DNA of 64,000 bases from Gilvimarinus gilvus (GCF_030518155.1 NZ_JAULRU010000617.1:248001-312000), one strand, 5' to 3'; counted from the stretch's first letter, positions 37,648 to 47,646 are shown. Made by a program: numbers and translations. Notes: generated from the letters alone by a model not told the origin.

Positions 37648-39024
37648 CTAGCCATCTTTCAGTGCATCTTGTCGCTTCTTCTCACCCTCAGTGAATTTGA
37701 TCCACTGATTGGCAAACTGACGGCTGCGCTTATCACGTGCGGCTTTTTTGAAGGCTTCAATCGCGGCTTCAAAATTGCCTAACTCAAGCTCGGTTTGACC
37801 AATGGTCATATGAACCTGATCCGGGCGACTTAAACCGCCTTTCCTAAGTGCGCTTTTTGCCGCTGACGAAGCACCACTGAAATCGTCGCGCGAGAACAAC
37901 AACCGAGCCAAATTAAACGACAGATCACCATCGTCTGATTTCGCGGCTGCGCGTTTCATCTCGACCAGAGCCTTCTCAGTTTCCTGAGCCAGACGCCAAG
38001 AATTCGCTAACAGCTCCAGGTTAGTAGCATCAGCTTTAACCAATTTGTCTTGGTTAATGGCTTTATCAAGAATTTTGGCGGCTTTGTAAGGCGCTTCATT
38101 CTCAATAAAGTAGCCGGCCAAACCTTTCAGTTCAGTCTCTTTTTTCAGACCGCCCATAACGTACATGGAATCTTGAGTGCGACTAAAGTTTTCCATTTCG
38201 CCGAGCTCATAATACAAGCTAGACAACTGCGACCAGTAACTCATCTTCGGGTAATGACGTACCATCGCTTTAACTACATTTAAAGTAGAGCGATAATCTT
38301 CCTTAAAGTAGTACATGGCGCGCAAAAAGCTCAGCCAATCCTCACGAGGAATTTTGCCATCGGCTTCAAACATGCTCACAGCTTGCAGCATGTTGGCCAG
38401 TGCTTTTTCTTGCTGGTCGGCACCATAGTAGATTTGCGCAAGCGTCGCGTACTGGCTGGCAGAAATCATTGCCACCATTTTCGACCACTTTTCCAAATAC
38501 TCTACAGCTTTGGCTTCGTTCTCTTCCTGGGCATAAAGCTGACCCAAAAAGTAGTAGAACTGAGCTTCAGTACCGGCCGGTAAGTTCGGGCTCTGCGCAA
38601 CCACTTTTTCGAAGTAGCGAATGGTATTCGCCATATCTTCGCGCTCGTAGTAGATCTGACCCAGCACCTGATACAGCATAGCCTTAGAATACGGGTTCAA
38701 ATCCTCGACGTCCTCTTCCATATCCTTGGCCATTTCAAAGGCTTTGGCAGGATTTGGTTTGGCACCCTCTGCAACTTGCTCCTCAGTAGGCTCCAGTGTC
38801 GAGGTAATTTCACCATAATCTTTAATAAAAGACTGTGGCAAACCCGGCAAACGACGTGGATCTGGACGCTTTTCGGCGGGCTGCAACGCCTGCGCTTTCG
38901 CGGGCGCCACATCTAACGCATACACATCAGCTGAGCTAAGCAGCGCCATAGGCGCCGCAGCAATCACTGAAACAGCAACCGATTTACGCAAGGTGTTGGA
39001 AATTACGGACTTCAACTTCTTCAT
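37648..39024 (-). CDS. TPR-repeat periplasmic protein of the TonB2-type system
   Basis: 458 residues from the ATG at 39024 with AAGGTGGTG upstream; the open frame begins at a GTG three codons earlier. A signal peptide (VAVSVIAAAPMALLSSADVYA) is followed by a helical protein with several tetratricopeptide-like repeats: AMLYQVLGQIYYEREDMANTIRYFEKVV, YYFLGQLYAQEENEAKAVEYLEKW and later copies. It begins 11 bp after the tonB stop and is the last gene of the operon. In Vibrio and Alteromonas-type TonB2 clusters a TPR protein takes the same place. It may assist partner choice or complex assembly, but its exact role is not fixed. Confidence 0.85.
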   Translation of the reverse strand: MKKLKSVISNTLRKSVAVSVIAAAPMALLSSADVYALDVAPAKAQALQPAEKRPDPRRLPGLPQSFIKDYGEITSTLEPTEEQVAEGAKPNPAKAFEMAKDMEEDVEDLNPYSKAMLYQVLGQIYYEREDMANTIRYFEKVVAQSPNLPAGTEAQFYYFLGQLYAQEENEAKAVEYLEKWSKMVAMISASQYATLAQIYYGADQQEKALANMLQAVSMFEADGKIPREDWLSFLRAMYYFKEDYRSTLNVVKAMVRHYPKMSYWSQLSSLYYELGEMENFSRTQDSMYVMGGLKKETELKGLAGYFIENEAPYKAAKILDKAINQDKLVKADATNLELLANSWRLAQETEKALVEMKRAAAKSDDGDLSFNLARLLFSRDDFSGASSAAKSALRKGGLSRPDQVHMTIGQTELELGNFEAAIEAFKKAARDKRSRQFANQWIKFTEGEKKRQDALKDG

Positions 39025-39035
39025 TTTCACCACCT

Positions 39036-39656
39036 TTACTGTTGCAGCTCGAAGGTAAAGCGGTTGCGAACGCCAGGTACTTCAATCGCAGTACCGTCAA
39101 TAACCCGCGGCTTGTATTTAAATTTCTCGGCGGCACGAATCGCGGCTCGGTTAAAGATGGAGGTTTCGTCGCCATCTTTTGTAATCGCTTCAATCACCTC
39201 AACGTCTCGGGTCGCCCCGGTTGTTGTCACGGTGTATTCAACGGTTACAAAGCCTTCAATACCACGCTGCGCTGCGCGACGCGGGTACTGTGGAGCCACT
39301 TTTACGATCGGCAGATATTCACCATCACCACCCAAACCAGACGTACTGATATTGATATCGGAGCCCAGGTTAGGGGCGTCCATATTCAAGGCTTGCGGGT
39401 TGATCTCAGGGGTATCGAAATCAGGCTCAGGAATATCTGGCGGCGGAGTATCCGGGGTTTCCGGCTTGTCCGGCTTTGCAGCTTCGTAGCGAGTTTCGAT
39501 GGTGGTATCTGGCATATGAATATCTTCAATCCGAACCGTCTCTTCTTGATCGTCGGCCTTCAGATCGGTGTTAATCAATGCCTGCATCAGAAATAGAAGG
39601 CCAAACGTCGTGCCCACCGCTAATGCAATCGAAATTATTACTCTTCCAAAATTCAT
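39036..39656 (-). CDS. tonB: TonB2-type energy-transducing protein
   Basis: 206 residues. One N-terminal membrane helix (IISIALAVGTTFGLLFLMQALI, about 8-29) is followed by a proline- and acid-rich linker with PDKPETPDTPPPDIPEPDFDTP (about 64-86). The compact C-terminal TonB domain (about 110-206) contains QYPRRAAQRGIEGFVTVEYTV and RAAEKFKYKPRVIDG. It carries proton-motive energy to outer-membrane receptors. The short linker is typical of TonB2 rather than TonB1. It follows exbD by 6 bp. Confidence 0.92.
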   Translation of the reverse strand: MNFGRVIISIALAVGTTFGLLFLMQALINTDLKADDQEETVRIEDIHMPDTTIETRYEAAKPDKPETPDTPPPDIPEPDFDTPEINPQALNMDAPNLGSDINISTSGLGGDGEYLPIVKVAPQYPRRAAQRGIEGFVTVEYTVTTTGATRDVEVIEAITKDGDETSIFNRAAIRAAEKFKYKPRVIDGTAIEVPGVRNRFTFELQQ

Positions 39657-39662
39657 AGCGGC

Positions 39663-40067
39663 CTAGTTCTTCACAGTTGAAACGGCTACGTTACTCACAC
39701 TCAACTGACGAGCGGTATCGGCCACCTCAGCAAGCAGTTTTACACTCGCCTCAGTATCCGCCTGAATAACAACAGTGCCGTTTGGATTATCTGCAAGCAG
39801 ACGCTCAATTTGCGCCCGCACCCCACGCGGATCCACTTCTTGCTTGTCGATCCAGATCTCATCATCACCAGTGATCGCGATCAAAATGCTGGCGTTTTTC
39901 TTCTCTTCAGACGTCGTCGCATCGGGACGTTCGACTTCCACCCCGGTCTCTTTAATGAACGTTGCAGTCACAATAAAGAAGATCAGCATGATGAAGACCA
40001 CGTCCAGCATCGGAGTCAAGTCAATGGCTCCAGCCTGATCTTCTTCGGCTTGGTTTCTACTGCTCAT
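39663..40067 (-). CDS. exbD: ExbD-type biopolymer transport protein
   Basis: 134 residues with one membrane helix (about 19-41) that holds the proton-conducting Asp in LTPMLDVVFIMLIFFIVTATF. The periplasmic domain has the GDDEIWIDKQ and VVIQADTEASVKLLAEVADTAR elements of the ExbD/TolR family. It forms the motor with ExbB2. It starts 36 bp after exbB and ends just ahead of tonB. ExbD is preferred over TolR because of the tonB partner. Confidence 0.93.
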   Translation of the reverse strand: MSSRNQAEEDQAGAIDLTPMLDVVFIMLIFFIVTATFIKETGVEVERPDATTSEEKKNASILIAITGDDEIWIDKQEVDPRGVRAQIERLLADNPNGTVVIQADTEASVKLLAEVADTARQLSVSNVAVSTVKN

Positions 40068-40103
40068 GGCAATTCTCTTTTAACTGGTTGGTGTCTGCCA
40101 GCC

Positions 40104-40628
40104 TCAGTGATCCATCGTTAGATGGTCAGCAAGCAACTGATTTTCACGGTTGGCTATGCGAGTCAGATAGGTGTTGGCAAAAAGCCCTGACAGTGCTGCA
40201 ACCATACCCGCCATTGTCGGGATTGTTGCTTTCGATACACCACCGGCCATTTCTTTAGCATCACCACCACCAGTTACAGACAGTACATTGAACACTTCAA
40301 TCATGCCGGTAACGGTTCCCAACAGACCGAGGAGCGGACACAGACTGACCATAGTGGCAATCATGTCCATATTGGTGTTGACCTTTTCCTCAACCCGGGA
40401 GATCAGCGCATAACGAATCTGGTGTGCATTCCAGGACTTGCGCTCGGCACGAGCTTCCCAAGCGTCTAAGGCTGCTTGCACATCGCCCTTCAAACCACCT
40501 TTGAAGTACCACACCCGCTCGAAAGCGAGTGTCCACATTACGAAGGTTAGGGCGGCGATCCCGATCAAAATGGGGCCGCCCTGGTCTAGAAAGGCTTTAA
40601 TGGCGGCTATTGCTTCCATTAAACCCAT
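40104..40628 (-). CDS. exbB: ExbB2-type proton-channel protein
   Basis: 174 residues, short compared with classical ExbB (about 240) and typical of TonB2 ExbB2. Three membrane segments are visible (about 14-32, 92-110 and 135-158). The MotA/TolQ/ExbB core motif MVSLCPLLGLLGTVTGMIEVF lies at about 90-110, and the region VSKATIPTMAGMVAALSGLFANTYL closes the channel. It follows the TtpC-like gene by 10 bp. Confidence 0.93.
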   Translation of the reverse strand: MGLMEAIAAIKAFLDQGGPILIGIAALTFVMWTLAFERVWYFKGGLKGDVQAALDAWEARAERKSWNAHQIRYALISRVEEKVNTNMDMIATMVSLCPLLGLLGTVTGMIEVFNVLSVTGGGDAKEMAGGVSKATIPTMAGMVAALSGLFANTYLTRIANRENQLLADHLTMDH

Positions 40629-40638
40629 AACTCAACTC

Positions 40639-42024
40639 CTACTTGCGCTCAGCGTTTTCGGCAATGATACCGGCGGCCTGCTCTTCAAGAACATGCAGAA
40701 CACGCTTGGCACGACCGTTAACTATGGTGTGAATCAATACAGTCGGAATCGCAACCAACAGACCCCATACGGTGGTGATCAAGGCAGAGGAAATACCGCT
40801 GGCCATGTTTTTCGGATCACCGGCACCGAAGATGGTAATGGCCTGGAAGGTCAGAATCATACCGGTTACGGTACCCAACAGCCCCATCAGAGGTGCAACC
40901 GCGGCAATAATTTTCAGAATTGCCAAGCCACTCTCGATAGCAGGACGCTCTTTCAGTACCGCCTCTTCGAGTTTCAGCTCAAGGGTTTCGCCATCAACGG
41001 TTGGGTTATCTTCGGCTACTTTCAGCACGCGACCCAGTGGGTTGTTGGTGTTCGCTTTCTTAGACTTCAGCTGTGAGCTAACTTTCGCGCTAACAGTGAA
41101 CAGGTACAAGAAGCGCCATACACCAATCAGCAGACCAAAGGCACCCACGATCATAATCGCGTAACCGACTTCACCACCTTGGCTCCACAGACGCTCACCC
41201 CAGGTTGGGCTGTCGATCAGTGCAGTCAGCAGTGAACCACCGGTAGGACCAGTAGGGTCAAGACCCACACCAACCAGACCGCCCGTAGCGCCTTGCAGCT
41301 CTTGCGCAGAGCTCAGGAAGTTACCGGCTGGCTGACGGGTCAGCTCTTCCATTTTGTAACCGTCGGCAATGTAGCTCAGGTACTTACCTTCAGAAACCAG
41401 GTTGTAAGAACCAATACGCACAACTTCTTGGCTAGCTTGCTCGCCGTTTGGCTTAATAACAGTACCGTTGAACTTAACAACGCGACCGCTCTCTACCATT
41501 TGACGCTGTTGCTCGTACCAGAGACGCTCGATTTCTTCGATAGAAGGCAGACGAGTGTTGCTGTTCATTTTGTCAATCAGGGTGGTCAAGAAATCACCGC
41601 GATTGGGGTACTGAGCAGAGATCAGCGACGAGCTCAAATTAGAGCGCAAGTCACCGGCCGTTGAGGTCAAGTGACCAAACAACTCTTTCAACGAACCCAA
41701 ACGCTCATTGAACTGCTTGGTTTTAGCTTCTACGTCCAACTCTTGCTTGGCGTAAGTTTCTTCCAGGCGAGTAGAGCGCGCCTCTTCCGCAGCCAGAGTA
41801 TTCTGGGCTTGCTTCAGCAGTGCCGCCTGGTTGTTTTTCTCGCGCAGGAACTGCTGCTCACGTTTTTTGTGCTCAGCAGACTCTTGGACGCGGGACTCTT
41901 TCACCATAGTCAAAAGTTCGTCAAGACTCGCAGCCTTGTCGTCGTTCTGAGCCATAGCGATGTTGGTAGTAAACAGGCCTGCAGCGATGGCTACCAGGCA
42001 GCTTTTAGCAAACTTCATTTTCAT
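40639..42024 (-). CDS. TtpC-like long MotA/TolQ/ExbB family protein
   Basis: 461 residues. A cleavable-looking signal (LVAIAAGLFTTNIAMA, about 10-25) leads to a long coiled coil (about 30-110; KKREQQFLREKNNQAALLKQ). After a globular periplasmic part come three membrane segments with the ExbB core KIIAAVAPLMGLLGTVTGMILTF near 377-399. This is the layout of TtpC, the extra ExbB-like protein that TonB2 systems of Vibrio need for iron uptake. Its ATG overlaps the stop of the DUF3450 gene as ATGA. Confidence 0.88.
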   Translation of the reverse strand: MKMKFAKSCLVAIAAGLFTTNIAMAQNDDKAASLDELLTMVKESRVQESAEHKKREQQFLREKNNQAALLKQAQNTLAAEEARSTRLEETYAKQELDVEAKTKQFNERLGSLKELFGHLTSTAGDLRSNLSSSLISAQYPNRGDFLTTLIDKMNSNTRLPSIEEIERLWYEQQRQMVESGRVVKFNGTVIKPNGEQASQEVVRIGSYNLVSEGKYLSYIADGYKMEELTRQPAGNFLSSAQELQGATGGLVGVGLDPTGPTGGSLLTALIDSPTWGERLWSQGGEVGYAIMIVGAFGLLIGVWRFLYLFTVSAKVSSQLKSKKANTNNPLGRVLKVAEDNPTVDGETLELKLEEAVLKERPAIESGLAILKIIAAVAPLMGLLGTVTGMILTFQAITIFGAGDPKNMASGISSALITTVWGLLVAIPTVLIHTIVNGRAKRVLHVLEEQAAGIIAENAERK

Positions 42025-42803
42025 TGCGCTGCCTCCGGTGCTTGGACAGGTACAAACATAATGTCTTTAGCGGCCTGGTTGCGAGCGATGCGCAGACCTT
42101 TGAGGATCTGGCCGCGGTAAGAGTCATCCAGTGCAACCCACTCACCCAAATTAGGATCGTAAGCACCAGATTGCTCAGTATCGGTTGTTTGATACATCAA
42201 AGAAACACGACCAATACGCAAGATGTTAACTTCGCGATCCTGACCGTCGATGTTCAAAGTGTCGCGGTATGCTTCGATGAAACGGCCGTATTCACTTTCA
42301 ATACGGTAAGCTTCCAGAACCTGACGAAACTTCTCTGCAACAGAGATATCCGCGCGGTCTTGGTTAGCACGCAACATGGCGATGCGATCCAGACGCTCTT
42401 CCAACTTGAAAGGCTTATCCAGTTCTACAAACTGCTCCAGCGCATCCAACATACGGATAACCAGAGGCTGGATACGACGCTCGATAACGGTAACGTTGTC
42501 GATCGACTCATCCAAATCTTTGATAACGGCCAGCTGAGCGGCAATTTGCTTCTCGAGCTGGCTGTTGTAAAGACGCATATCTTCGATCGACTTATTTACT
42601 TGCTTGAACTGAACCAGCAGGTCGTCAGTCTCCTGAGCAAGACGATCGATACGGACTTGGGAGTCCTGAGCCAAGGTCGTTTTGGCCTGGCTAGTCTGGA
42701 GTACTTGATCCAGAGTTTCATCTGCCATGACAGCGCTACCCATTAGCGCACTGGCAGAAAGCACTGTGGACAGAGCCACGGCTTTCATTCGCTGCTTTTT
42801 CAT
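42021..42803 (-). CDS. DUF3450 periplasmic coiled-coil protein
   Basis: 260 residues, first gene of the TonB2-type operon, with GGGGG six bases before the ATG. A signal peptide (MKAVALSTVLSASALMGSAVMA) is followed by a long coiled coil (about 35-110) and a globular tail containing SLMYQTTDTEQSGAYDPNLGEWVALDDSYR. DUF3450 proteins are nearly always encoded beside TtpC-like ExbB proteins, and probably form a periplasmic part of the motor. The biochemical function is unknown. Confidence 0.87.
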   Translation of the reverse strand: MKKQRMKAVALSTVLSASALMGSAVMADETLDQVLQTSQAKTTLAQDSQVRIDRLAQETDDLLVQFKQVNKSIEDMRLYNSQLEKQIAAQLAVIKDLDESIDNVTVIERRIQPLVIRMLDALEQFVELDKPFKLEERLDRIAMLRANQDRADISVAEKFRQVLEAYRIESEYGRFIEAYRDTLNIDGQDREVNILRIGRVSLMYQTTDTEQSGAYDPNLGEWVALDDSYRGQILKGLRIARNQAAKDIMFVPVQAPEAAQ

Positions 42804-42977
42804 ATATCCCCCAACTCGGGTGCTTCATCAGGTTTTTGCGACAGACTGCTGTCACAGACGCATATCCACTGAGCCTCTTACGAGGTCGTTAAGAACGCAG
42901 CATTGTAATAAGAGGGTTCCTCCACATTCAATGCTTAATCCAAATGCCCTTTTTACTGTGTACATCGGTATCAAACT

Positions 42978-43017
42978 GGTAACACTTTACCGCACCAAGA
43001 CAAGGCACCGGTAACAC
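42978..43017. repeat. two direct GGTAACAC repeats upstream of the TonB2 operon
   Basis: GGTAACAC occurs at 42978-42985 and 43010-43017, start to start 32 bp, close to three helical turns. They lie about 175-215 bp ahead of the DUF3450 start in the 273-bp spacer after folA. The motif could be a regulator site, but no regulator gene is near. Confidence 0.3.
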
Positions 43018-43076
43018 ACGGACAAAAAATAACCAAAAAAAGGCTATAAAACATGCCAAAATCGGCCGTTAAAGTT

Positions 43077-43592
43077 TTAAATATCCGACTTGACGTTACG
43101 CTCCAGTACTAAAAACCGGTGAGAAAGAGGAGCATCCTCCTCACCCGACTGACGAGATACTTCCCGCCACTCACTCTTCGGTAACTCGGGAAAAAACGCG
43201 TCAGCGCCTTCCACGGTCACATCAATTTCGGTTTTATATACACGGTCGGCGCGAGCCAGGGCCGCTCGGTAAATTTGCTCGCCCCCCACAACCATCACCT
43301 CCGCTGTGCCCTCAGGCGCGCGGGTACGAGCCACATCAATGGCCTCATCGACACTGCCGGCCACGGCAACCCCTGTCGGCGCCTGCCACTGGCGATTTCT
43401 GGAAATCACAATATTTAGGCGCCCAGGCAAAGGCTTACCGATTGACTCGAACGTTTTGCGGCCCATGATAATAGGTTTGCCGAGTGTCGTGCGCTTAAAG
43501 AACTGTAAATCTGCCGGCAAATGCCAGGGCATTGCATTGCCCTTACCGATGGCGTTGGCGTCGCCACAGGCGACAATCATAGCTATATTCAC
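43077..43592 (-). CDS. folA: dihydrofolate reductase
   Basis: 171 residues. It reduces dihydrofolate to tetrahydrofolate with NADPH. NAIGKGNAMPWHLPADLQFFKRTT (about 13-36) holds the Met20-type loop and the catalytic acidic residue in LPADL. IIMGRKTFESIG (about 40-51) binds NADPH, and VMVVGGEQIYRAAL (about 98-111) is the conserved glycine-rich strand. It follows thyA by 22 bp, which regenerates the dihydrofolate it uses. Confidence 0.96.
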   Translation of the reverse strand: MNIAMIVACGDANAIGKGNAMPWHLPADLQFFKRTTLGKPIIMGRKTFESIGKPLPGRLNIVISRNRQWQAPTGVAVAGSVDEAIDVARTRAPEGTAEVMVVGGEQIYRAALARADRVYKTEIDVTVEGADAFFPELPKSEWREVSRQSGEEDAPLSHRFLVLERNVKSDI

Positions 43593-43614
43593 TGAACGTA
43601 TCCCAAGGCCAAAC

Positions 43615-44454
43615 CTAAACAGAAATAGGTGCTTTTATTCGTGGATGAGGGTCGTACCTATCGAAACTAAAATCTTCAAGCTCGTAATCAAAAATCGACT
43701 CCGGCTTGCGGGCAATAACCAGCTTAGGCAGTGTTCGCGGCTCGCGCGCCAATTGCTCGTAAACGATGTCGTCGGTCAGGTGATCGTTGTACAAATGGCA
43801 GTCACCAAAGGTGTGAACAAAATCCCCCACCTCAAGGTCGCACTGCTGAGCGATCATATGAGTCAACAACGCGTAGCTGGCGATGTTAAAAGGCACCCCC
43901 AAAAACAAGTCGGCACTGCGCTGATATAATTGACACGACAACTTACCACCGGCCACGTAAAATTGAAACAGGGTATGACACGCCGCCAACGCCATTTTTC
44001 CCGCAGCCACGTTAGCCTGCGGCGACTCGGCCTCGTCGGGCAAGTCAGCGGGATTCCAGGCACTCACAATCAAACGGCGCGAGTTAGGTTTAGTGCGTAT
44101 CTGCTCAATGACCTGAGAAATTTGATCGATCGTGGCACCGCCCGGGCAAGCCCAACTGCGCCACTGCTTACCGTACACCGGCCCCAGATCTCCGTCATCG
44201 GTGGCCCACTCATTCCAAATGCGACAGCCGCGCTCTTGCAGCCAGGCCACGTCGGTGCGCCCCTGTAAAAACCACAACAACTCGACAATAACGCTTTTTA
44301 AATGCACGGTCTTGGTTGTCACCAATGGAAACCCCGCCGACAAATCGAATCGCATCTGCCGGCCGAATACCGACCGCGTACCTGTGCCGGTCCGATCCCC
44401 CCGCTCAATGCCGTTATCAACGACATCGCGCATCAATTCCAAATACTGTTTCAT
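43615..44454 (-). CDS. thyA: thymidylate synthase
   Basis: 279 residues from the ATG at 44454 ([15 protein letters not shown]), which overlaps the lgt stop as ATGA; the longer open frame is read through lgt and is not real. It methylates dUMP with methylene-tetrahydrofolate. The catalytic Cys159 lies in [24 protein letters not shown] and [18 protein letters not shown] are diagnostic. A stretch [13 protein letters not shown] just before the active site makes it slightly longer than E. coli ThyA (264); insertions here occur in many relatives. Confidence 0.96.
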   Translation of the reverse strand: MKQYLELMRDVVDNGIERGDRTGTGTRSVFGRQMRFDLSAGFPLVTTKTVHLKSVIVELLWFLQGRTDVAWLQERGCRIWNEWATDDGDLGPVYGKQWRSWACPGGATIDQISQVIEQIRTKPNSRRLIVSAWNPADLPDEAESPQANVAAGKMALAACHTLFQFYVAGGKLSCQLYQRSADLFLGVPFNIASYALLTHMIAQQCDLEVGDFVHTFGDCHLYNDHLTDDIVYEQLAREPRTLPKLVIARKPESIFDYELEDFSFDRYDPHPRIKAPISV

Positions 44455-45269
44455 TTCTCTCCTCGCTCCGCACGGTGCTGCGCCAGGTTGATGCTGCCGT
44501 AGGCCACCAGCAAAAGTCCTATCCCGAGTATCAACAGCGGCAACGATAGCAGCTGGCCGCGAGTCACCCAACCAAACAAATCAAATTGAATGTGCTGATC
44601 GGGCTCGCGGGCAAACTCCGCTAACATACGAAATACCGCGTAACCGATGAGAAAGACCCCACTGACGGCACCCGTCGGTCGCGGCTTTTTCGAGAAAAGA
44701 AAAACAATGATAAAAAGCAGAACCCCTTCCAGCGCCATCTGATAGAGCTGAGACGGGTGACGTGCCAGTTGTTCCGGGTCTTTGGGAAATACCATAGCCC
44801 AGGGCAAATCCGTCGCCCGCCCCCAAAGCTCCTGACCAATAAAATTTCCCAGGCGTCCGAACGCCAACCCGAGGGGCACCATCGGCGCAACAAAGTCAGT
44901 TAGGCGCAAATAGGGAATATGCAGGCGATGAGCGTAGAACAACATAGCCAGTAGCACACCAACAAGGCCACCATGGAAAGACATACCGCCCTCCCATAGG
45001 CGGAACAACCACAGCGGGTCATTCATCCAGGCATCGAAGTTATAAAACACCACATAGCCAAAGCGCCCCCCCAAAACCACACCAAAAGCACCGTAGGTAA
45101 TCAGGTTTTCCACCTGCGGGCGGGTGATTGGCGAGCCGGGCTGAGCCGCCCGGTGCATGGCAATTAGCCAGGCCGATGCAAAGGCGAACAAATACGTTAT
45201 ACCGTACCAGTGCACATCCAGGGGGCCAATGGAAATGGCAACGGGATCGAAATCGGGATGGGTAAGCAT
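44451..45269 (-). CDS. lgt: prolipoprotein diacylglyceryl transferase
   Basis: 272 residues from the ATG at 45269 ([16 protein letters not shown]), matching family N-termini; the open frame begins at an upstream TTG. It is an inner-membrane enzyme with about seven helices that attaches diacylglycerol to the lipobox cysteine of lipoproteins. The signature [20 protein letters not shown] and the catalytic-region [13 protein letters not shown] are intact. The stop overlaps the thyA start. Confidence 0.96.
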   Translation of the reverse strand: MLTHPDFDPVAISIGPLDVHWYGITYLFAFASAWLIAMHRAAQPGSPITRPQVENLITYGAFGVVLGGRFGYVVFYNFDAWMNDPLWLFRLWEGGMSFHGGLVGVLLAMLFYAHRLHIPYLRLTDFVAPMVPLGLAFGRLGNFIGQELWGRATDLPWAMVFPKDPEQLARHPSQLYQMALEGVLLFIIVFLFSKKPRPTGAVSGVFLIGYAVFRMLAEFAREPDQHIQFDLFGWVTRGQLLSLPLLILGIGLLLVAYGSINLAQHRAERGEK

Positions 45270-45357
45270 AGAGTTAAGAATTATATGAGTGCCGGACCAA
45301 AAGTGCGGCAATCATAACACCCGCTTATGACAGGGGGAAGCAAGCTGCCACACTGCG

Positions 45358-47646
45358 CTAGGCGGTGTGACGGCGGTCATCCTCTTCAAGCGGACGGATA
45401 ACCCGGCTAACACCGGCCTCACGCAAGGTCTGATCAACGCGAACACGAATTTGCTCGGCGTCAGCCATGGGCATGACATCCGCCAGCAACGCTTCCGCCT
45501 GCTCCAGATTAATCGCGCGAATAACCGACTTCACCTTAGGCAAGTTAGAGGCGTTCATCGACAAGACATCGTAGCCCATCGCCATCAGAATAATCGCGGC
45601 CCCGGGGTCACCGGCCAGCTCACCGCAAATACTCACGCTGACGCCCTGCGCATGGCCATCCTGCACGACCTGAAGCAGCGCCCGCAGCACCGCCGGGTGA
45701 AATGCTTGGTACAAATCAGCCACTCTGGCGTTATTGCGATCAACGGCCAACAGGTACTGCGTCAGGTCATTGCTGCCCACAGATAAAAAGTCGACTCGCG
45801 CGGCCAGCTCCCGTGCCAAGTACACCGCTGACGGCACCTCGATCATGACGCCAATGGGGGGCAATTTAACATCAAAGCCCTCTTCTAACAGTTCGTGGTA
45901 GGCCCGATAAATAAGCGCTTTGGCCTCCTCCAGCTCGGTAATTCCGGAAATCATTGGCAGTAAAATTCGCAAATTATCAAGGCCCACACTGGCCTTAATC
46001 ATGGCGCGAATTTGCGCCAGAAAGATTTCCGGGTGATCGAGCGTCACCCGAATACCGCGCCAGCCCAAAAATGGGTTGGCCTCCTCAATAGGGAAGTAGG
46101 GCAGCGCTTTATCGCCACCAATGTCCAGGGTGCGCACAGTGACCGTGTGGGGGGCGAAAGCCTCTAATTGCTCACGGTAAATGCCGCGCTGCTCTTCTTC
46201 CGACGGAAAGCGATCCCGCAGCAGGAAGGGTACCTCGGTACGGTAAAGGCCAACCCCTTCAGCACCGCGCTCCAGCGAGCGCAGCACATCGGCCATTAAG
46301 CCGGTGTTAACCCACAGTGGTAGGCGGTATTTATCCAAGGTCTCACAGGGTAAGTCATTGAGCGCTTCCAACCCTTTGACCAGCTCGTCTTCCTCGCGCG
46401 CAATAGCCTGATAATGCTTGAGTAGTTGCGGGCCAGGATTGCTGTATACGGCACCCTTGTAACCATCGACAATCAACGGACGGCCGTCCATCCGGGTGTA
46501 GGGCAAATCCTGCGCGCCCATGATGGTAGGGATACCCATGGCGCGCGCCAAAATAGCGACATGCGAGTTACTGGAGCCCTGCACCGAAACCAAACCCGCC
46601 AACCGCTCCGCCGGCACCTCGCCCAGCATCGATGCGGTTAGGTCATCGCCGATTAAAATGGTCTTATCCGGGTAAATTTTGCACTGCTGGTTGGACTCTT
46701 GCAGGTAGGCTAGGACGCGCCGCCCCAGATCGCGCACATCGGTCGCCCGCTCGCGCAGATAGTCGTCCGCCATACTGGCAAAGGTGTTTTCGTGCTCGAG
46801 AATAACCTCGCTCCAGGCATAAGGCGCGTAGGTACCCTCTTTAATTTTGGCAATCACTTCGCCGCCCAGCGATGCGTCATCAAGCATGGCCAAATAGGCA
46901 TCGAACAGCGCCCGCTCTTCGCGGTTAAGACGCTCTTCGAGCTGCTTGCCCAGCGCCTTGATGTCCTCACGCACCGCCATTAAACACTGCTGAAAAAAAT
47001 CAATCTCCGCATCGACGTCGTCACATTCGCGGTACGGCACCGACTTTAAATCGGCCAGCGGTGCAACGACAACCGCCTCGCCTATAGCAATGCCTGGCGC
47101 ACCGGACACACCGGAAAATTTAGCCTGCGACGGAGCCTGCCCGACCGAGACCATTGTGCCGGTTGCCTCAGCGTGGGCAATAACGCCAGCCAATTGGGCC
47201 GACATGGTGACAAGAAATGCTTCGTCACCTTCATCAAAACGGCGCCGCTCAACCTGCTGGACAACAAGAACACCGAGCACCTGACGGTGGTGAATAATCG
47301 GTACGCCCAGGAAGGAGCTGTAACGCTCTTCGCCCGTTTCGGGAAAGTATTGATAACTGGGGTGAGACTCGGCGTCTTCGAGGTTAACCGGCTCTTCACG
47401 AACCACGACCCGGCCAACCAAGCCTTCACCCCGGGCGAGGCGAACCTGACCCACAGCTTCAGCCTGCAGCCCTTCGGTGGCCATCAGCACATAGTCACCG
47501 ACATGGTCGCGCAGGTAAACCGAACACACCTGCGTCTGCATGGCTTGCTTAACGCGTGCGACAATAATGGCCAGCGCCTTATGCAGGTCGCGGGCGGTGT
47601 TCACTTCCTGAACAATACGGCGCAGTGAGTTAAGCATGGTCGCCAT
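45358..47646 (-). CDS. ptsP: PTS-Ntr enzyme I (GAF-domain phosphotransferase)
   Basis: 762 residues. An N-terminal GAF domain (about 1-155) senses nitrogen-related signals. It is followed by the enzyme I parts: the N-terminal PEP-utilising region from about 170, the phospho-accepting His362 in GSSNSHVAILARAMG, and the C-terminal PEP-binding barrel with LYRTEVPFLLRDRFPSE and SICGELAGD. It starts the regulatory PTS-Ntr relay to NPr and EIIA-Ntr. It lies 103 bp after rppH, as in many gammaproteobacteria. Confidence 0.96.
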   Translation of the reverse strand: MATMLNSLRRIVQEVNTARDLHKALAIIVARVKQAMQTQVCSVYLRDHVGDYVLMATEGLQAEAVGQVRLARGEGLVGRVVVREEPVNLEDAESHPSYQYFPETGEERYSSFLGVPIIHHRQVLGVLVVQQVERRRFDEGDEAFLVTMSAQLAGVIAHAEATGTMVSVGQAPSQAKFSGVSGAPGIAIGEAVVVAPLADLKSVPYRECDDVDAEIDFFQQCLMAVREDIKALGKQLEERLNREERALFDAYLAMLDDASLGGEVIAKIKEGTYAPYAWSEVILEHENTFASMADDYLRERATDVRDLGRRVLAYLQESNQQCKIYPDKTILIGDDLTASMLGEVPAERLAGLVSVQGSSNSHVAILARAMGIPTIMGAQDLPYTRMDGRPLIVDGYKGAVYSNPGPQLLKHYQAIAREEDELVKGLEALNDLPCETLDKYRLPLWVNTGLMADVLRSLERGAEGVGLYRTEVPFLLRDRFPSEEEQRGIYREQLEAFAPHTVTVRTLDIGGDKALPYFPIEEANPFLGWRGIRVTLDHPEIFLAQIRAMIKASVGLDNLRILLPMISGITELEEAKALIYRAYHELLEEGFDVKLPPIGVMIEVPSAVYLARELAARVDFLSVGSNDLTQYLLAVDRNNARVADLYQAFHPAVLRALLQVVQDGHAQGVSVSICGELAGDPGAAIILMAMGYDVLSMNASNLPKVKSVIRAINLEQAEALLADVMPMADAEQIRVRVDQTLREAGVSRVIRPLEEDDRRHTA

